The position numbers and the translations under genes are program-made. Of a stretch of 22,015 nt of DNA, positions 7,155 through 15,018 are shown piece by piece. Every line of letters begins with the position of its first letter. The stretch's first letter is position 1. Where the stretch lies: the NCBI GenBank assembly GCA_017551215.1, contig JAFZMA010000114.1, positions 1-22,015 of the forward strand, read 5' to 3'. Below the pieces are notes generated by a model that was not told where the DNA came from, did no database searches, and was given only the letters and a program-made list of their open reading frames with translations. Source of the DNA: Bacteroidales bacterium (GTDB taxonomy: Bacteria > Bacteroidota > Bacteroidia > Bacteroidales > UBA932).

Positions 7155-7161
7155 ATATTTG
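7131..7161 (+). promoter_or_regulatory. Consensus promoter of the ATPase gene
   Basis: TTTG (7131-7134), a 19-base spacer, then TATATTTG (7154-7161) is an exact match to the Bacteroidota primary promoter. The predicted transcript start (about 7165-7168) lies only a few bases before the first ATG at 7172, so the message would be nearly leaderless. Confidence 0.78.
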
Positions 7162-7171
7162 CAGAAAACAA

Positions 7172-8305
7172 ATGGCTATGTTAGAGAATCCTTTTATACT
7201 GGAGCCGTATAGGTCAAAAGAGTTGTTCTGCGACAGAGAGACTGAAACTCAGGCTATTATTCAATACCTGACCAATGGGAGGAATATAACCCTCATCTCT
7301 CCAAGGAGGCTGGGTAAGACGGGGCTTATACTCCGAATTTTCGATGAGATTAAGTCAAAAGGGATACCTTTTGAAACAGTTTATGCGGATATTAGCGACA
7401 CAAATTCCTTAACAGAGTTTATAACTGTCCTGTCAAACGCCATCGTCAGCAAGCTGGGGAAAAAGAGTAAAATAGCATCATTTTTCAAGTTCTTGCAGAG
7501 TGTGCGGCCTCTGCTTGGCTTTGATCCTCTGTCAGGGTCTCCGCAGGTATCAATCACCTTTGCTTCTGAAAGTCAGAAACAGAGTACTCTCGCGGAATTG
7601 TTGAACTACCTTGAAAATTATCCAAGTATGGTAGTAGTGGCCATCGATGAATTTCAGCAGATAAGGGAATATGAAGGAGTCAACATGGAAGCACTTCTGA
7701 GGAAACATATTCAACACCTTCACAACGTGCGGTTTATATATTGCGGGAGCAAGAAGCATACAATGGCGGATATGTTTACCAATTCAAAGAAACCTTTCTA
7801 TGAAAGTACAACATTCTCATTCCTTTCAAAGCTGCCCGTTCAGGTTTATTCTGAGTTTATAAAGAAACTGTTCTTTTCTGGCGGAAAAGTCATCGGGGAT
7901 GAATTCGTCAAATTCATTATCGAGTGGACAAGGGATCACACCTATTACACTCAGAAACTATGCAATGAGGTTTTCTATATTTCCGGCAAAAACATTAAAA
8001 AGGAAGATATCCTCAATGCCATCAACACTATCCTTGACCAGGAGAAGGAACGTTTCCAGGAAATCAGGAGGCTCTTGACAACGTCTCAATGGAAAATGCT
8101 GAAAGCCATTGCAACTGAAGGAAGTATCAGGCAAATCACATCTTCCGAGTTCCTAAAAAAGTATGATATTACTTCCGGAGCAACCGCGCTAAGAAATATA
8201 AATGCTCTATTGGACAAGGAACTTGTTTTAGCGGAAACTACCGAATCAGACACCTCATATTCCGTATATAATGTATTTCTTTCAAGATATCTGGAAAGAC
8301 TATGA
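7172..8305 (+). CDS. Archaeal-type AAA+ ATPase with C-terminal winged-helix-like region
   Basis: 377 residues, cytoplasmic. The N-terminal ENPFILEPYRSKELFCDRE leads into a P-loop SPRRLGKT (43-50; the usual first Gly is Ser). Walker B is MVVVAIDEF (153-161, Asp159-Glu160). FIYCGSKKHTM follows, in the position of a sensor region. The C-terminal ~85 residues, from RRLLTTSQWKMLKAIATEG to the end, look like a winged helix. This is the layout of the ATPase_2 family of STAND-like ATPases, widespread in archaea and Bacteroidota, with mostly unknown roles. Two starts are possible: ATG 7172 and ATG 7178. The promoter leaves hardly any leader for either, and the longer is given. The next gene overlaps its end by ATGA, suggesting coupled translation. 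No nuclease domain is fused. Confidence 0.85.
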   Translation: MAMLENPFILEPYRSKELFCDRETETQAIIQYLTNGRNITLISPRRLGKTGLILRIFDEIKSKGIPFETVYADISDTNSLTEFITVLSNAIVSKLGKKSKIASFFKFLQSVRPLLGFDPLSGSPQVSITFASESQKQSTLAELLNYLENYPSMVVVAIDEFQQIREYEGVNMEALLRKHIQHLHNVRFIYCGSKKHTMADMFTNSKKPFYESTTFSFLSKLPVQVYSEFIKKLFFSGGKVIGDEFVKFIIEWTRDHTYYTQKLCNEVFYISGKNIKKEDILNAINTILDQEKERFQEIRRLLTTSQWKMLKAIATEGSIRQITSSEFLKKYDITSGATALRNINALLDKELVLAETTESDTSYSVYNVFLSRYLERL

Positions 8306-8646
8306 AAAAGCTATATAAACCCATCATAATACTATGCTGCCTATTGACTTTAGCTGCAACAGGTTGCACAGGCAAGAAGTCCGGTTCAACCGGTAACAAG
8401 GCAAAGGTCCAGACGGAGGTCAGCGGCAAACCCGGTAAAGAAGAGTCCCGGAAGGAAAAGCAGCTGAAAAGGGACCGGGAAAAGCTCTACGGGATGCGCA
8501 GCGAGTACAGGGAACTGGCACGTCAGGTAATGAATACACCGGACCCTATGGAAAGAAGCAGGATCTCTGACAAGATGGACCGCCTCAACCGCCGGATAGG
8601 AGACCTTGAAACCGAAATGCTCCAAAAATACGGCAAAGCTTATTGA
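8302..8646 (+). CDS. Small charged lipoprotein coupled to the ATPase
   Basis: 114 residues. The lipoprotein signal MKKLYKPIIILCCLLTLAATGC has lipidated Cys22. A Ser/Gly/Lys-rich spacer (KKSGSTGNKAK) follows. Residues ~45-114 are almost all charged and helix-forming (SRKEKQLKRDREKLYGMRSE, then MDRLNRRIGDLETEM), and probably form a coiled coil in the periplasm. Its ATG overlaps the ATPase stop (ATGA at 8302-8305), which favours a shared transcript and coupled translation. No enzymatic motif is seen. The downstream gene is convergent, with only 12 bases between stops. A partnership between a cytoplasmic ATPase and an envelope lipoprotein is unexplained. Confidence 0.78.
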   Translation: MKKLYKPIIILCCLLTLAATGCTGKKSGSTGNKAKVQTEVSGKPGKEESRKEKQLKRDREKLYGMRSEYRELARQVMNTPDPMERSRISDKMDRLNRRIGDLETEMLQKYGKAY

Positions 8647-8658
8647 AATAATTAATAC

Positions 8659-8958
8659 TCAGCGATATAGTCTCTTTCTATGATTGGCCACTAAACACAA
8701 AAAATCATCGCCAATGACAGATGAAATTTTTGCAATGGTTTTCATTGTAAAAGGATGTACTCCACTAAGCCATTTAGATATTTCAGATTCCTTTTTTCCA
8801 AGTCTTCTGGCAAACTCAACTTGAGACCATCCTTTTCTTACAAGAACATTGTGAAGGACGGTAGCTATATCATACGAATACCCCACTTCATATGTAATTT
8901 GAGCAGGTATACCATTTAACACTTCCTGAAATAAAGGATCTACATACTTGGCTTTCAT
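8659..8958 (-). CDS. XRE-family antitoxin (HigA-like)
   Basis: 99 residues from the ATG at 8956-8958 (MKAKYVDPLF). A longer frame would need a TTG start inside the toxin gene. The central region is an XRE-type helix-turn-helix: ATVLHNVLVRKGWSQVEFARRL, then KKESEISKWLSGVHPFTMKTIAKI. It lies 7 bases downstream of a RelE-like gene, the toxin-first order of HigBA-type modules. Such antitoxins bind their toxin and repress the shared promoter (established for the family). The promoter at 9470-9500 would serve both genes. Confidence 0.8.
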   Translation of the reverse strand: MKAKYVDPLFQEVLNGIPAQITYEVGYSYDIATVLHNVLVRKGWSQVEFARRLGKKESEISKWLSGVHPFTMKTIAKISSVIGDDFLCLVANHRKRLYR

Positions 8959-8965
8959 ACAATTA

Positions 8966-9454
8966 TTATATCTCAATACTTATATTCAATATTTGGTCTT
9001 CCAAAACAATACCGCTACTTTCTAAACTCATCAATTCTCCGTCTATCTTCTGAAGGCTTTCAACACATTCTTTAAGCCATTTATCCTCCTGGTAAGTTCT
9101 TGTCCTCTTCACCCCACCATTTCCTACAATAAGAAGTTTATTTGACAATCTAATGCAATAAAGCCTTAGGGTTGCTCTGATATCCTTAGATTCTTTTACT
9201 TCCAAAGGAATAGCAACAACTCTGTCACATATTCTTCCCTCAGGTCTAAAGAAATTCTCCAATACACCATCTTCTGACATTTTACTGATTGCCACAACGA
9301 TTCTGTTGAAATCATCCAACAAATAAGGATCTCCTACATCCTTAAACATGATTAGGAATTTTTCAAACTCGCTTAACTTTTCTCCTTCAATTCTAAATGA
9401 ATATATATCAGCAGCATCTCTTAATAAATAAGGCGCAAACTCTACTTTTGCCAT
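8966..9454 (-). CDS. Putative RelE/HigB-like toxin
   Basis: 162 residues from the ATG at 9452-9454; a TTG start four codons upstream is possible but less likely. The segment ICDRVVAIPLEVKESKDIRATLRLYCIRLSNKLLIVGNGGVKRTRTYQED follows the strand pattern of RelE/ParE-superfamily toxins: a basic strand pair, then a hydrophobic strand and a KRT motif. The N-terminal ~75 residues and a C-terminal helix extend beyond the usual ~100-residue RelE fold, so it belongs to a longer class. The XRE antitoxin gene follows after 7 bases. The expected role is a ribosome-dependent mRNA interferase; the sequence alone does not prove catalysis. Confidence 0.65.
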   Translation of the reverse strand: MAKVEFAPYLLRDAADIYSFRIEGEKLSEFEKFLIMFKDVGDPYLLDDFNRIVVAISKMSEDGVLENFFRPEGRICDRVVAIPLEVKESKDIRATLRLYCIRLSNKLLIVGNGGVKRTRTYQEDKWLKECVESLQKIDGELMSLESSGIVLEDQILNISIEI

Positions 9455-9469
9455 ATTTGTTTCCAATTA

Positions 9470-9500
9470 CAAAACTATTAAAACATTCTTGAACCACAAA
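9470..9500 (-). promoter_or_regulatory. Consensus promoter of the toxin-antitoxin pair
   Basis: On the minus strand, TTTG (9497-9500), a 19-base spacer and TAGTTTTG (9470-9477) match TTTG-N19-TAnnTTTG. The predicted transcript start lies within about 10 bases of the toxin ATG at 9454. Confidence 0.75.
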
Positions 9501-9529
9501 GCAAATTCTTAATTATTTAGTTAAGTTTC

Positions 9530-10816
9530 TTATTTCAGGAGTTGGTAGGAGGAGACGTTTTTCAGGCCGGGATAGCCAAAGTAGCTGTCGGTGACAACGC
9601 CACTTACAACAAGGGGCTTTTTCAGGTGCTCCGGGTGGTCTACAAGATTGAGTTCCTGCCTGATATTGCCGTTAGCCAATTCTACCGCAACTGTTTTTTC
9701 CCTCAGCGATTGCCAGTCCTGCGCCCCTATCACAATGTTGGTCTTGGAGGAGAAGGGCTTCACCTTCCTGAAAGTGGTGCTGGTGGCGTCTCCCCCTACT
9801 ATGTACCCGAAAAGATTTATGGTATCTCCTATGTGAGTCTGGGCGTACAATACTGAGCTGCAGCCGTATGGAGCTATACCTCCAAGGTTGAAGTATTCGT
9901 CTTTCCTGATGCGTGCCGTATCCACGGAAAAGGAGAAGCCGCCGGATATCACCTTTGTCAGATCATAGTCAAGCGTAATGGTCACAAGTTCTGTAGCCTT
10001 GAGTTTCCTCTTGAAAAGAACGGTGTCCGCATAGCCTGGATTGTCTGGCGGCGTGTAAGTGGAATGGCCGTCTTTGTTCTTGTAAATCACGGAAATCTCT
10101 CCAGGATACAGATACACATAGTGCCGTGTGCCGTAGAAGTACTTTGTCTGCAAAGTATCTCGTTTAAGATATATTCCAGTGCCCTTGAACCAGCTCATAA
10201 AGGCCGGAGTGAACGAGAATCTGATTCCTCCCGTAAGCTGGCGTGAAACAATGGCCACGCGCATCGTACTGTCTTTCTTTGCCTTAACGCTCTGCTCCTG
10301 CCCGAACAGCGGATAAATGTCCGGCTCTGTGAAATCCCTTGAAACCACCCTTACCTTGTAGGTTCCAGCCTTAACATAGAGGGTATCCGGACGCCCCACA
10401 TAAGAACTGTCATAGACCGCAACTCCCGACGAATTGATGATAGAGAGGCGGTAACTATTGGAATCCAGCGGATTTACCGCAAAAGAAGACAAATAGTCGC
10501 CATCGCTGAGAAGAGTATTGGATTGCATTGATTCCTTCATGTCCTCGGCGATGACAAGACAACTATCGTATGAAGCGCGGTCCAGATAGAAAGACAGCGC
10601 CGCAAGACCTGATTTTTGATCATCCGGCTTATTGCTTTCCCTTTGAGACTCGTCCAGCTGCTTGATGCAAGACACAACGCCGTAAAACAACCCGCAAAGC
10701 AGCAACGTTAGAAAAGCCCGCTGCAGCTGCGGGAGACATCCCCTCAGCTCATTCTTTCCTGAACCGGTTTTTTGAGTTCCATCCTCGGAATCGAGGTTTG
10801 TAAATAATCCCTTCAT
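9530..10816 (-). CDS. DUF4493/DUF6359-like lipoprotein
   Basis: 428 residues from the ATG at 10814-10816; a TTG 20 codons upstream is less likely. An unusually long N-terminal region (~32 residues) precedes the hydrophobic stretch AFLTLLLCGLFYGVVSC, with lipidated Cys50. The middle resembles DUF4493: LSFYLDRASYDSCLVIAEDM, AVYDSSYVGRPDTLYVKAGTYKVRVVS, QLTGGIRFSFTPAF. The C-terminal ~110 residues resemble the OB-fold-like DUF6359: YIVGGDATSTTFRK, PFSSKTNIVIG, RQELNLVDHP, YFGYPGLKN. Both are Bacteroidota envelope families of unclear function. Beta-rich content and the lipobox suggest a surface-exposed anchored protein. A weak promoter (TTTG, 21-base spacer, TATCTTGC) may lie upstream. Confidence 0.78.
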   Translation of the reverse strand: MKGLFTNLDSEDGTQKTGSGKNELRGCLPQLQRAFLTLLLCGLFYGVVSCIKQLDESQRESNKPDDQKSGLAALSFYLDRASYDSCLVIAEDMKESMQSNTLLSDGDYLSSFAVNPLDSNSYRLSIINSSGVAVYDSSYVGRPDTLYVKAGTYKVRVVSRDFTEPDIYPLFGQEQSVKAKKDSTMRVAIVSRQLTGGIRFSFTPAFMSWFKGTGIYLKRDTLQTKYFYGTRHYVYLYPGEISVIYKNKDGHSTYTPPDNPGYADTVLFKRKLKATELVTITLDYDLTKVISGGFSFSVDTARIRKDEYFNLGGIAPYGCSSVLYAQTHIGDTINLFGYIVGGDATSTTFRKVKPFSSKTNIVIGAQDWQSLREKTVAVELANGNIRQELNLVDHPEHLKKPLVVSGVVTDSYFGYPGLKNVSSYQLLK

Positions 10817-10940
10817 ATCTGTTACACTTTTAAATTTGACAAGTGCAAGATAGAGTGGGCATTGCGGCTTTTCCAAACCAAACGGTAAAATTTACTCTGT
10901 CCGCCCCCTGAATTTCTTTCAAAGAGGTAAAATTGAACCC

Positions 10941-10974
10941 AAAAAAGACAGAGGATGGCGTTTAAACCATCCTC
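10941..10974 (-). terminator. Intrinsic terminator of uvrD
   Basis: A perfect 8-base stem (GAGGATGG 10951-10958, CCATCCTC 10967-10974) with an 8-base loop. On the minus strand it is followed by TGTCTTTTTT (10950-10941). It lies about 90 bases after the uvrD stop and separates it from the lipoprotein gene that follows on the same strand. Confidence 0.82.
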
Positions 10975-11060
10975 TCTCGCAAGGCCAGAGCCTTGACTTA
11001 ACCTAAACTTAAACTATGAAAAACGGTTTTAAGTATAACAAATACCGTTCCACTATCTTT

Positions 11061-13466
11061 TTATTGCACGATCCGCATCTTGGCAAACTTGAGCAACAGG
11101 GTTTTACGGCCGAAATCCTCAAAATCCACAACAGCCTTGAGGTCTCCCGCATTGCCGCTCAAAGTAATGATCTTGCCCATTCCGAACCTCTCGTGCTCCA
11201 CCTTCATGCCCTCCCTCATCCGAGTTGGCGCATCCGCCACAAAGTTCTCATTTTTAGGCCTCAGCGATGCGGATGAAACGGATGTATGAGGCTGCACGCC
11301 GGAAGTAGCTCCACGATATTGAGAGTTGCTGGAAGGAGTCGGAATGTTGCGGCGCTCGGAACGGGCAAATCCGCCCAGACCACCGAAACCAGCAGATGTA
11401 TGTACCGGAATTTCCTCATCCAGCGGGTTGAGGATGTATTTGCGGTCTATTTCACGAATAAAACGGCTCGGAAGATTGTTCTCATAACTTCCCCAGCGGA
11501 ATCTGGAACGGGAGAAAGATAGCCGGACTGCATTCTCCGCCCTTGTTACGGCAACGTAGAAAAGCCTACGCTCCTCCTCAATTTCCTTTTGGGCATTACC
11601 TGCCAAACCTCCGCTCGGGAAAAGATTCTCCTCCAAGCCGGTAATATACACATACGGGAACTCCAGTCCCTTGGAAGAATGTACGGTCATCAGGGAAACG
11701 CGGTCGTCCTCTCCTTCTTCCTTTGTTACAGGATGAGAAGACTCGGAACTCTCCTGGGCAGAATCGGAATCGGCCACAAGGGCAATGTTCTGGAGGAAGA
11801 GGTCCACAGTAACGATATCCGGACCGTATTCTCCGTTGTCGTCATACTGTTTGAACTCCTCAACACCCTCATCCACAAACTCTTTCATGCTGTCCATAAA
11901 CTCCAGGACGTTCTCCAGAACAGTCTGCCCGTCCAGAGAAGTATCCGTCTTGAGAGTAGCGGTAATACCATAGAGGTTATCCATCTCCCTAGCAAGCTGG
12001 TAGACATCCACGCTTTGAGCCTTGGAACGCAAAATCTCCATCTTTATTACAAAGTCCCTGACCTTGTCCAGCAACCCCTGACGTATCTGGAACTGCTCTG
12101 CAGTAAAGCTCTTTACAGCATCCGTAAGGCAAACTCCATTGGCAGCTGCAACAGCTATGATTCTTTCCATGGACGTAGCCCCGATGCCTCTTGACGGATA
12201 GTTTACAACGCGCTTGAACGCCTCGTCGTCCTGTGGGTTGGCAATCAGACGCAGATAAGCCACCATGCGCTTGATTTCCACCCTGTCGTAAAAGGAATGG
12301 CCGGCATAAATCTTATACGGAATGTTCTTCTTCCTCAGCGCCTCCTCAATGCTACGGCTCTGGGAATTAGTGCGGTACAGCACTGCAAAATCCTTGTAGC
12401 GTGCCTTGGCCTGATACTTTTGGCTCAAAATAGAAGACGCCACAAGCAAAGCCTCCTCCTGCTCCGTATAAGCCTGCAAAAGCTCTATCTTCTGCCCCAC
12501 ATCCCTCTTGGAATAGCACTCTTTGGTAATGCGACCCTTGTTCTTGCTGATCACCGAATTGGCCGCATTCACAATGGTCTGCGTAGAACGGTAATTGCGC
12601 TCCAGGCGGAAAACCCTGGCATTGGGATAATCCTTCTGGAAGTTGAGTATGTTCTCTATTCTTGCTCCGCGAAAAGCATAGATGCTCTGGGCATCGTCTC
12701 CCACAACCGTGATGTTCTGGTGATCCTCTGCCAACGCTCTGAGAATCACATATTGCAGGAAGTTAGTATCCTGATACTCATCGATGAGTATAAACTGGAA
12801 CCTTGCCTTTATCTGGGCAAAAGCTTCAGGTTGGTGAGCCAGAAGGCGGTAGGTGTTCAGCAGGATATCATCAAAGTCCATTACTCCCTGCTCCTTGCAC
12901 TTTTTCTGATACATCTCGTAGATGAGATGGATGTGCGGGCGGCGGGTACGCTTATCTGACTCCACAAGCTCCAGATGGTTCTGATACTCCACGGGCGTTA
13001 TGAAGTTGTTCTTGCACTCGGAGATGCGGCTTGAGACCTCGCCAGGCTTGTAAATCTTGTCGTCCAGCTGAAGCTCCTTGATGCAACGCTTGACCATGGC
13101 CTTGCTGTCGTCCTTGTCATAGATGGTAAATCCCGGAGGGAAATCCAGCAAAGCCGCATATTGCCTCAAGAAACGGAGAAAAATGGAGTGGAATGTGCCC
13201 ATGTAAATCATTCTGGCTGCACGCTCCCCTACCATATCCGCAATCCTCTGCTTCATCTCCCTGGCCGCCTTGTTTGTGAAAGTAAGCGCCAGTACGCTGT
13301 ATGGACGATATCCGTGAGATAGAATATTCGCGATTTTGCAGGTAAGAACCTTTGTTTTGCCGCTACCGGCTCCCGCAACTATGAGACTCGGCCCCGTAAG
13401 ACACATAACCGCCTCTTTCTGAGCCTCATTCAACCCTTCCAGTATTAAATTCCCTTCATTTTCCAT
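11061..13466 (-). CDS. uvrD: ATP-dependent DNA helicase UvrD/PcrA
   Basis: 801 residues, a superfamily 1A 3'-5' helicase acting in nucleotide excision repair, mismatch repair and removal of RecA or RNA polymerase from DNA (family knowledge). All motifs are present: Q-motif LNEAQKEAV, Walker A AGAGSGKT (31-38), Ia LTFTNKAAREM, II LIDEYQDTN (228-235), III VVGDDAQSIYAFRGA, IV RLERNYRST, V VSLMTVHSSKGLEFPYVYITG and VI EERRLFYVAVTRA. After a low-complexity linker, the C terminus (GMKVEHERFGMGKIITL and following) is the small SH3/Tudor-like domain that in PcrA contacts RNA polymerase. The length is normal for this group. A sigma-type promoter lies only 8 bases before the ATG, so the message may be nearly leaderless. 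It is divergent from nqrA. Confidence 0.96.
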   Translation of the reverse strand: MENEGNLILEGLNEAQKEAVMCLTGPSLIVAGAGSGKTKVLTCKIANILSHGYRPYSVLALTFTNKAAREMKQRIADMVGERAARMIYMGTFHSIFLRFLRQYAALLDFPPGFTIYDKDDSKAMVKRCIKELQLDDKIYKPGEVSSRISECKNNFITPVEYQNHLELVESDKRTRRPHIHLIYEMYQKKCKEQGVMDFDDILLNTYRLLAHQPEAFAQIKARFQFILIDEYQDTNFLQYVILRALAEDHQNITVVGDDAQSIYAFRGARIENILNFQKDYPNARVFRLERNYRSTQTIVNAANSVISKNKGRITKECYSKRDVGQKIELLQAYTEQEEALLVASSILSQKYQAKARYKDFAVLYRTNSQSRSIEEALRKKNIPYKIYAGHSFYDRVEIKRMVAYLRLIANPQDDEAFKRVVNYPSRGIGATSMERIIAVAAANGVCLTDAVKSFTAEQFQIRQGLLDKVRDFVIKMEILRSKAQSVDVYQLAREMDNLYGITATLKTDTSLDGQTVLENVLEFMDSMKEFVDEGVEEFKQYDDNGEYGPDIVTVDLFLQNIALVADSDSAQESSESSHPVTKEEGEDDRVSLMTVHSSKGLEFPYVYITGLEENLFPSGGLAGNAQKEIEEERRLFYVAVTRAENAVRLSFSRSRFRWGSYENNLPSRFIREIDRKYILNPLDEEIPVHTSAGFGGLGGFARSERRNIPTPSSNSQYRGATSGVQPHTSVSSASLRPKNENFVADAPTRMREGMKVEHERFGMGKIITLSGNAGDLKAVVDFEDFGRKTLLLKFAKMRIVQ

Positions 13467-13474
13467 ATCAAAGA

Positions 13475-13505
13475 CAAATATAGATATTTTGCCACACAGA
13501 AGAAA
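13475..13505 (-). promoter_or_regulatory. Promoter of uvrD
   Basis: On the minus strand TATATTTG (13475-13482) is preceded at 19 bases by TTTC (13502-13505), one base off TTTG. Only 8 bases separate the -7 box from the start codon. Confidence 0.65.
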
Positions 13506-13573
13506 ATGCGCCTTTCATACAGAAATCAGATACAGAGAGAGCTCTTTCGTGGGGTAATTACCGGGATTTTGAT

Positions 13574-13581
13574 TATATTTG
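13574..13581 (+). promoter_or_regulatory. -7 box of the nqr operon promoter
   Basis: TATATTTG matches TAnnTTTG, about 55 bases before nqrA. No clear TTTG sits at the expected distance (GGGG occupies it), so the promoter may be weak or activator-dependent. An inverted repeat, TGTAAA (13591-13596) and TTTACA (13604-13609), lies in the leader just after the expected start and could bind a regulator. Confidence 0.55.
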
Positions 13582-13635
13582 TGGGTTACATGTAAAAGAG
13601 ACATTTACAATTAAAATAATAATCAACAAACAGAT

Positions 13636-15015
13636 ATGGAGACTATAAGACTTCACAAAGGTTTGGACCTGCGCCTCAAGGGCGAGGCCCAGAAGAAAGT
13701 CTTGCAGACTCTCGAGCCGGAAGTCGTATCTGTAAAGCCTTCAGACTACAGGAACATGGTTCCAAAGCTTCTTGTAGCGGAGGGCGATGCCGTAAAGGCT
13801 GGCCAGTTTGTCTTCTCAGACAAGAAAAGGCCGCAGATTGGCTTCTCGTCTCCTGTTAGCGGAACGGTAAAGGCCATTGTCAGAGGCGAAAAGAGAAAGC
13901 TTTTGGCTGTGGAGATTGCCCCGGACAAAGAGACTCAATATGTCCAGTTCCAGCAATTGAGCCCTTCAGGCGCTAGCAGACAGGAGATTCAGAAACTGTT
14001 GCTCGAGAGCGGCTTATGGGCCTGCATCATCCAGCGCCCATACGGGATTATTGCAAATCCCGAAGACACGCCTAAGGCCGTGGTGATCTCCGCGTTCAAC
14101 TCCGCCCCTCTGGCAGCCGACATCAACTTCACCATGAAGAACGATGCGGACGCCATGCAGCTGGCAGTTGATGCCTTGGCAAAATTCACAAGCGGAAAGG
14201 TTTACGTGAACCTGGATGCCAAAAACGGCAACGGTTCCCCTCTGAACCTCCTCAGAAACGTGGAAAAGACCATGTTCAAGGGTCCGCATCCTGCAGGAAA
14301 CACGGGAGTCCAGATCAACCATCTCTGCCCTATCGGAAAGGGAGAGATTGTATGGACCGTTCAGCCTCAGGCTCTTGCTGCAATCGGAAGACTGCTTTCC
14401 AAGGGTATTTACGATGTGACCAGAACCGTGGCAATTGCCGGTCCTAGAGCCTTGGATCCGGGTTATGTGAGATGCGTACCTGGAACCCCTATGAGCTGCT
14501 TCAAGAAAGCTGCCGGAGTTGCAGAAGAGGAAGAACTCTACGGACAGCCGGTTGGCGTAAGATACGTAAGCGGCAACCCTCTCTGCGGAGAGAACGTTGG
14601 ACCGGACGGATGCCTCGGTTTCTATGACGACACCGTAACTTTCCTTACAGAAGGCAACTACAGGGAACTGTTCGGATGGGCAAAGCCATTCAGAATGAAG
14701 AAGTTCAGCACATCCAAGAGCTACTTCTCATGGCTGGCTCCAAAGAAGAAGTACGAGGCAGACACCAATGTAAACGGAGGCGAGAGAGCTTTCATCGTAA
14801 CCGGAGTGTACGAGAAGGTTCTCCCTATGGATATCTACCCGGTATATCTGCTGAAGGCAATCCTTGCAGGAGATATCGAGAAGATGGAACAGTTCGGAAT
14901 TTATGAAGTAATCGGAGAAGATTTTGCCCTCTGCGAATATGTGGATCCTTCCAAGATAGAGATCCAGAAGATTGTGGACCAGGGTATAGATCTGATGCTC
15001 AAAGAAATGGCATAA
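13636..15015 (+). CDS. nqrA: Na+-translocating NADH:quinone reductase subunit A
   Basis: 459 residues, the peripheral cytoplasmic subunit of Na+-NQR. The N terminus (IRLHKGLDLRLKGEA) and the region LLVAEGDAVKAGQFVF, IGFSSPVSGTVKAIVRGEKRKLLAVEI form the barrel-sandwich (biotinyl-lipoyl-like) domain of the NqrA/RnfC family. NqrA lacks the iron-sulfur clusters of RnfC and none are seen here. The FKGPHPAGNTGVQINHLCPIGKGEIVW segment is typical of NqrA. It has no membrane segments and is implicated in quinone binding in other species. It is the first gene of the operon, with nqrB starting 3 bases after its stop. Confidence 0.96.
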   Translation: METIRLHKGLDLRLKGEAQKKVLQTLEPEVVSVKPSDYRNMVPKLLVAEGDAVKAGQFVFSDKKRPQIGFSSPVSGTVKAIVRGEKRKLLAVEIAPDKETQYVQFQQLSPSGASRQEIQKLLLESGLWACIIQRPYGIIANPEDTPKAVVISAFNSAPLAADINFTMKNDADAMQLAVDALAKFTSGKVYVNLDAKNGNGSPLNLLRNVEKTMFKGPHPAGNTGVQINHLCPIGKGEIVWTVQPQALAAIGRLLSKGIYDVTRTVAIAGPRALDPGYVRCVPGTPMSCFKKAAGVAEEEELYGQPVGVRYVSGNPLCGENVGPDGCLGFYDDTVTFLTEGNYRELFGWAKPFRMKKFSTSKSYFSWLAPKKKYEADTNVNGGERAFIVTGVYEKVLPMDIYPVYLLKAILAGDIEKMEQFGIYEVIGEDFALCEYVDPSKIEIQKIVDQGIDLMLKEMA

Positions 15016-15018
15016 GGT

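Noticed and set aside
8659..8976. Longer antitoxin start at 8976
   Set aside because: It needs a TTG codon within the toxin gene; the ATG at 8958 is 7 bases after the toxin stop and is the better start.
10718..10734. Palindrome-like CCCGCTGCAGCTGCGGG inside the DUF4493-like gene
   Set aside because: It lies in coding sequence over the signal-peptide region, with no T-run or second copy, and is most simply chance.
9530..10876. Longer lipoprotein start at 10876
   Set aside because: It needs a TTG start and only lengthens an already long pre-signal region; the ATG at 10816 is preferred.
11016..11276. Plus-strand frame starting MKNGFKYNKYRS
   Set aside because: It lies opposite the end of uvrD and reads as a shadow of that gene.
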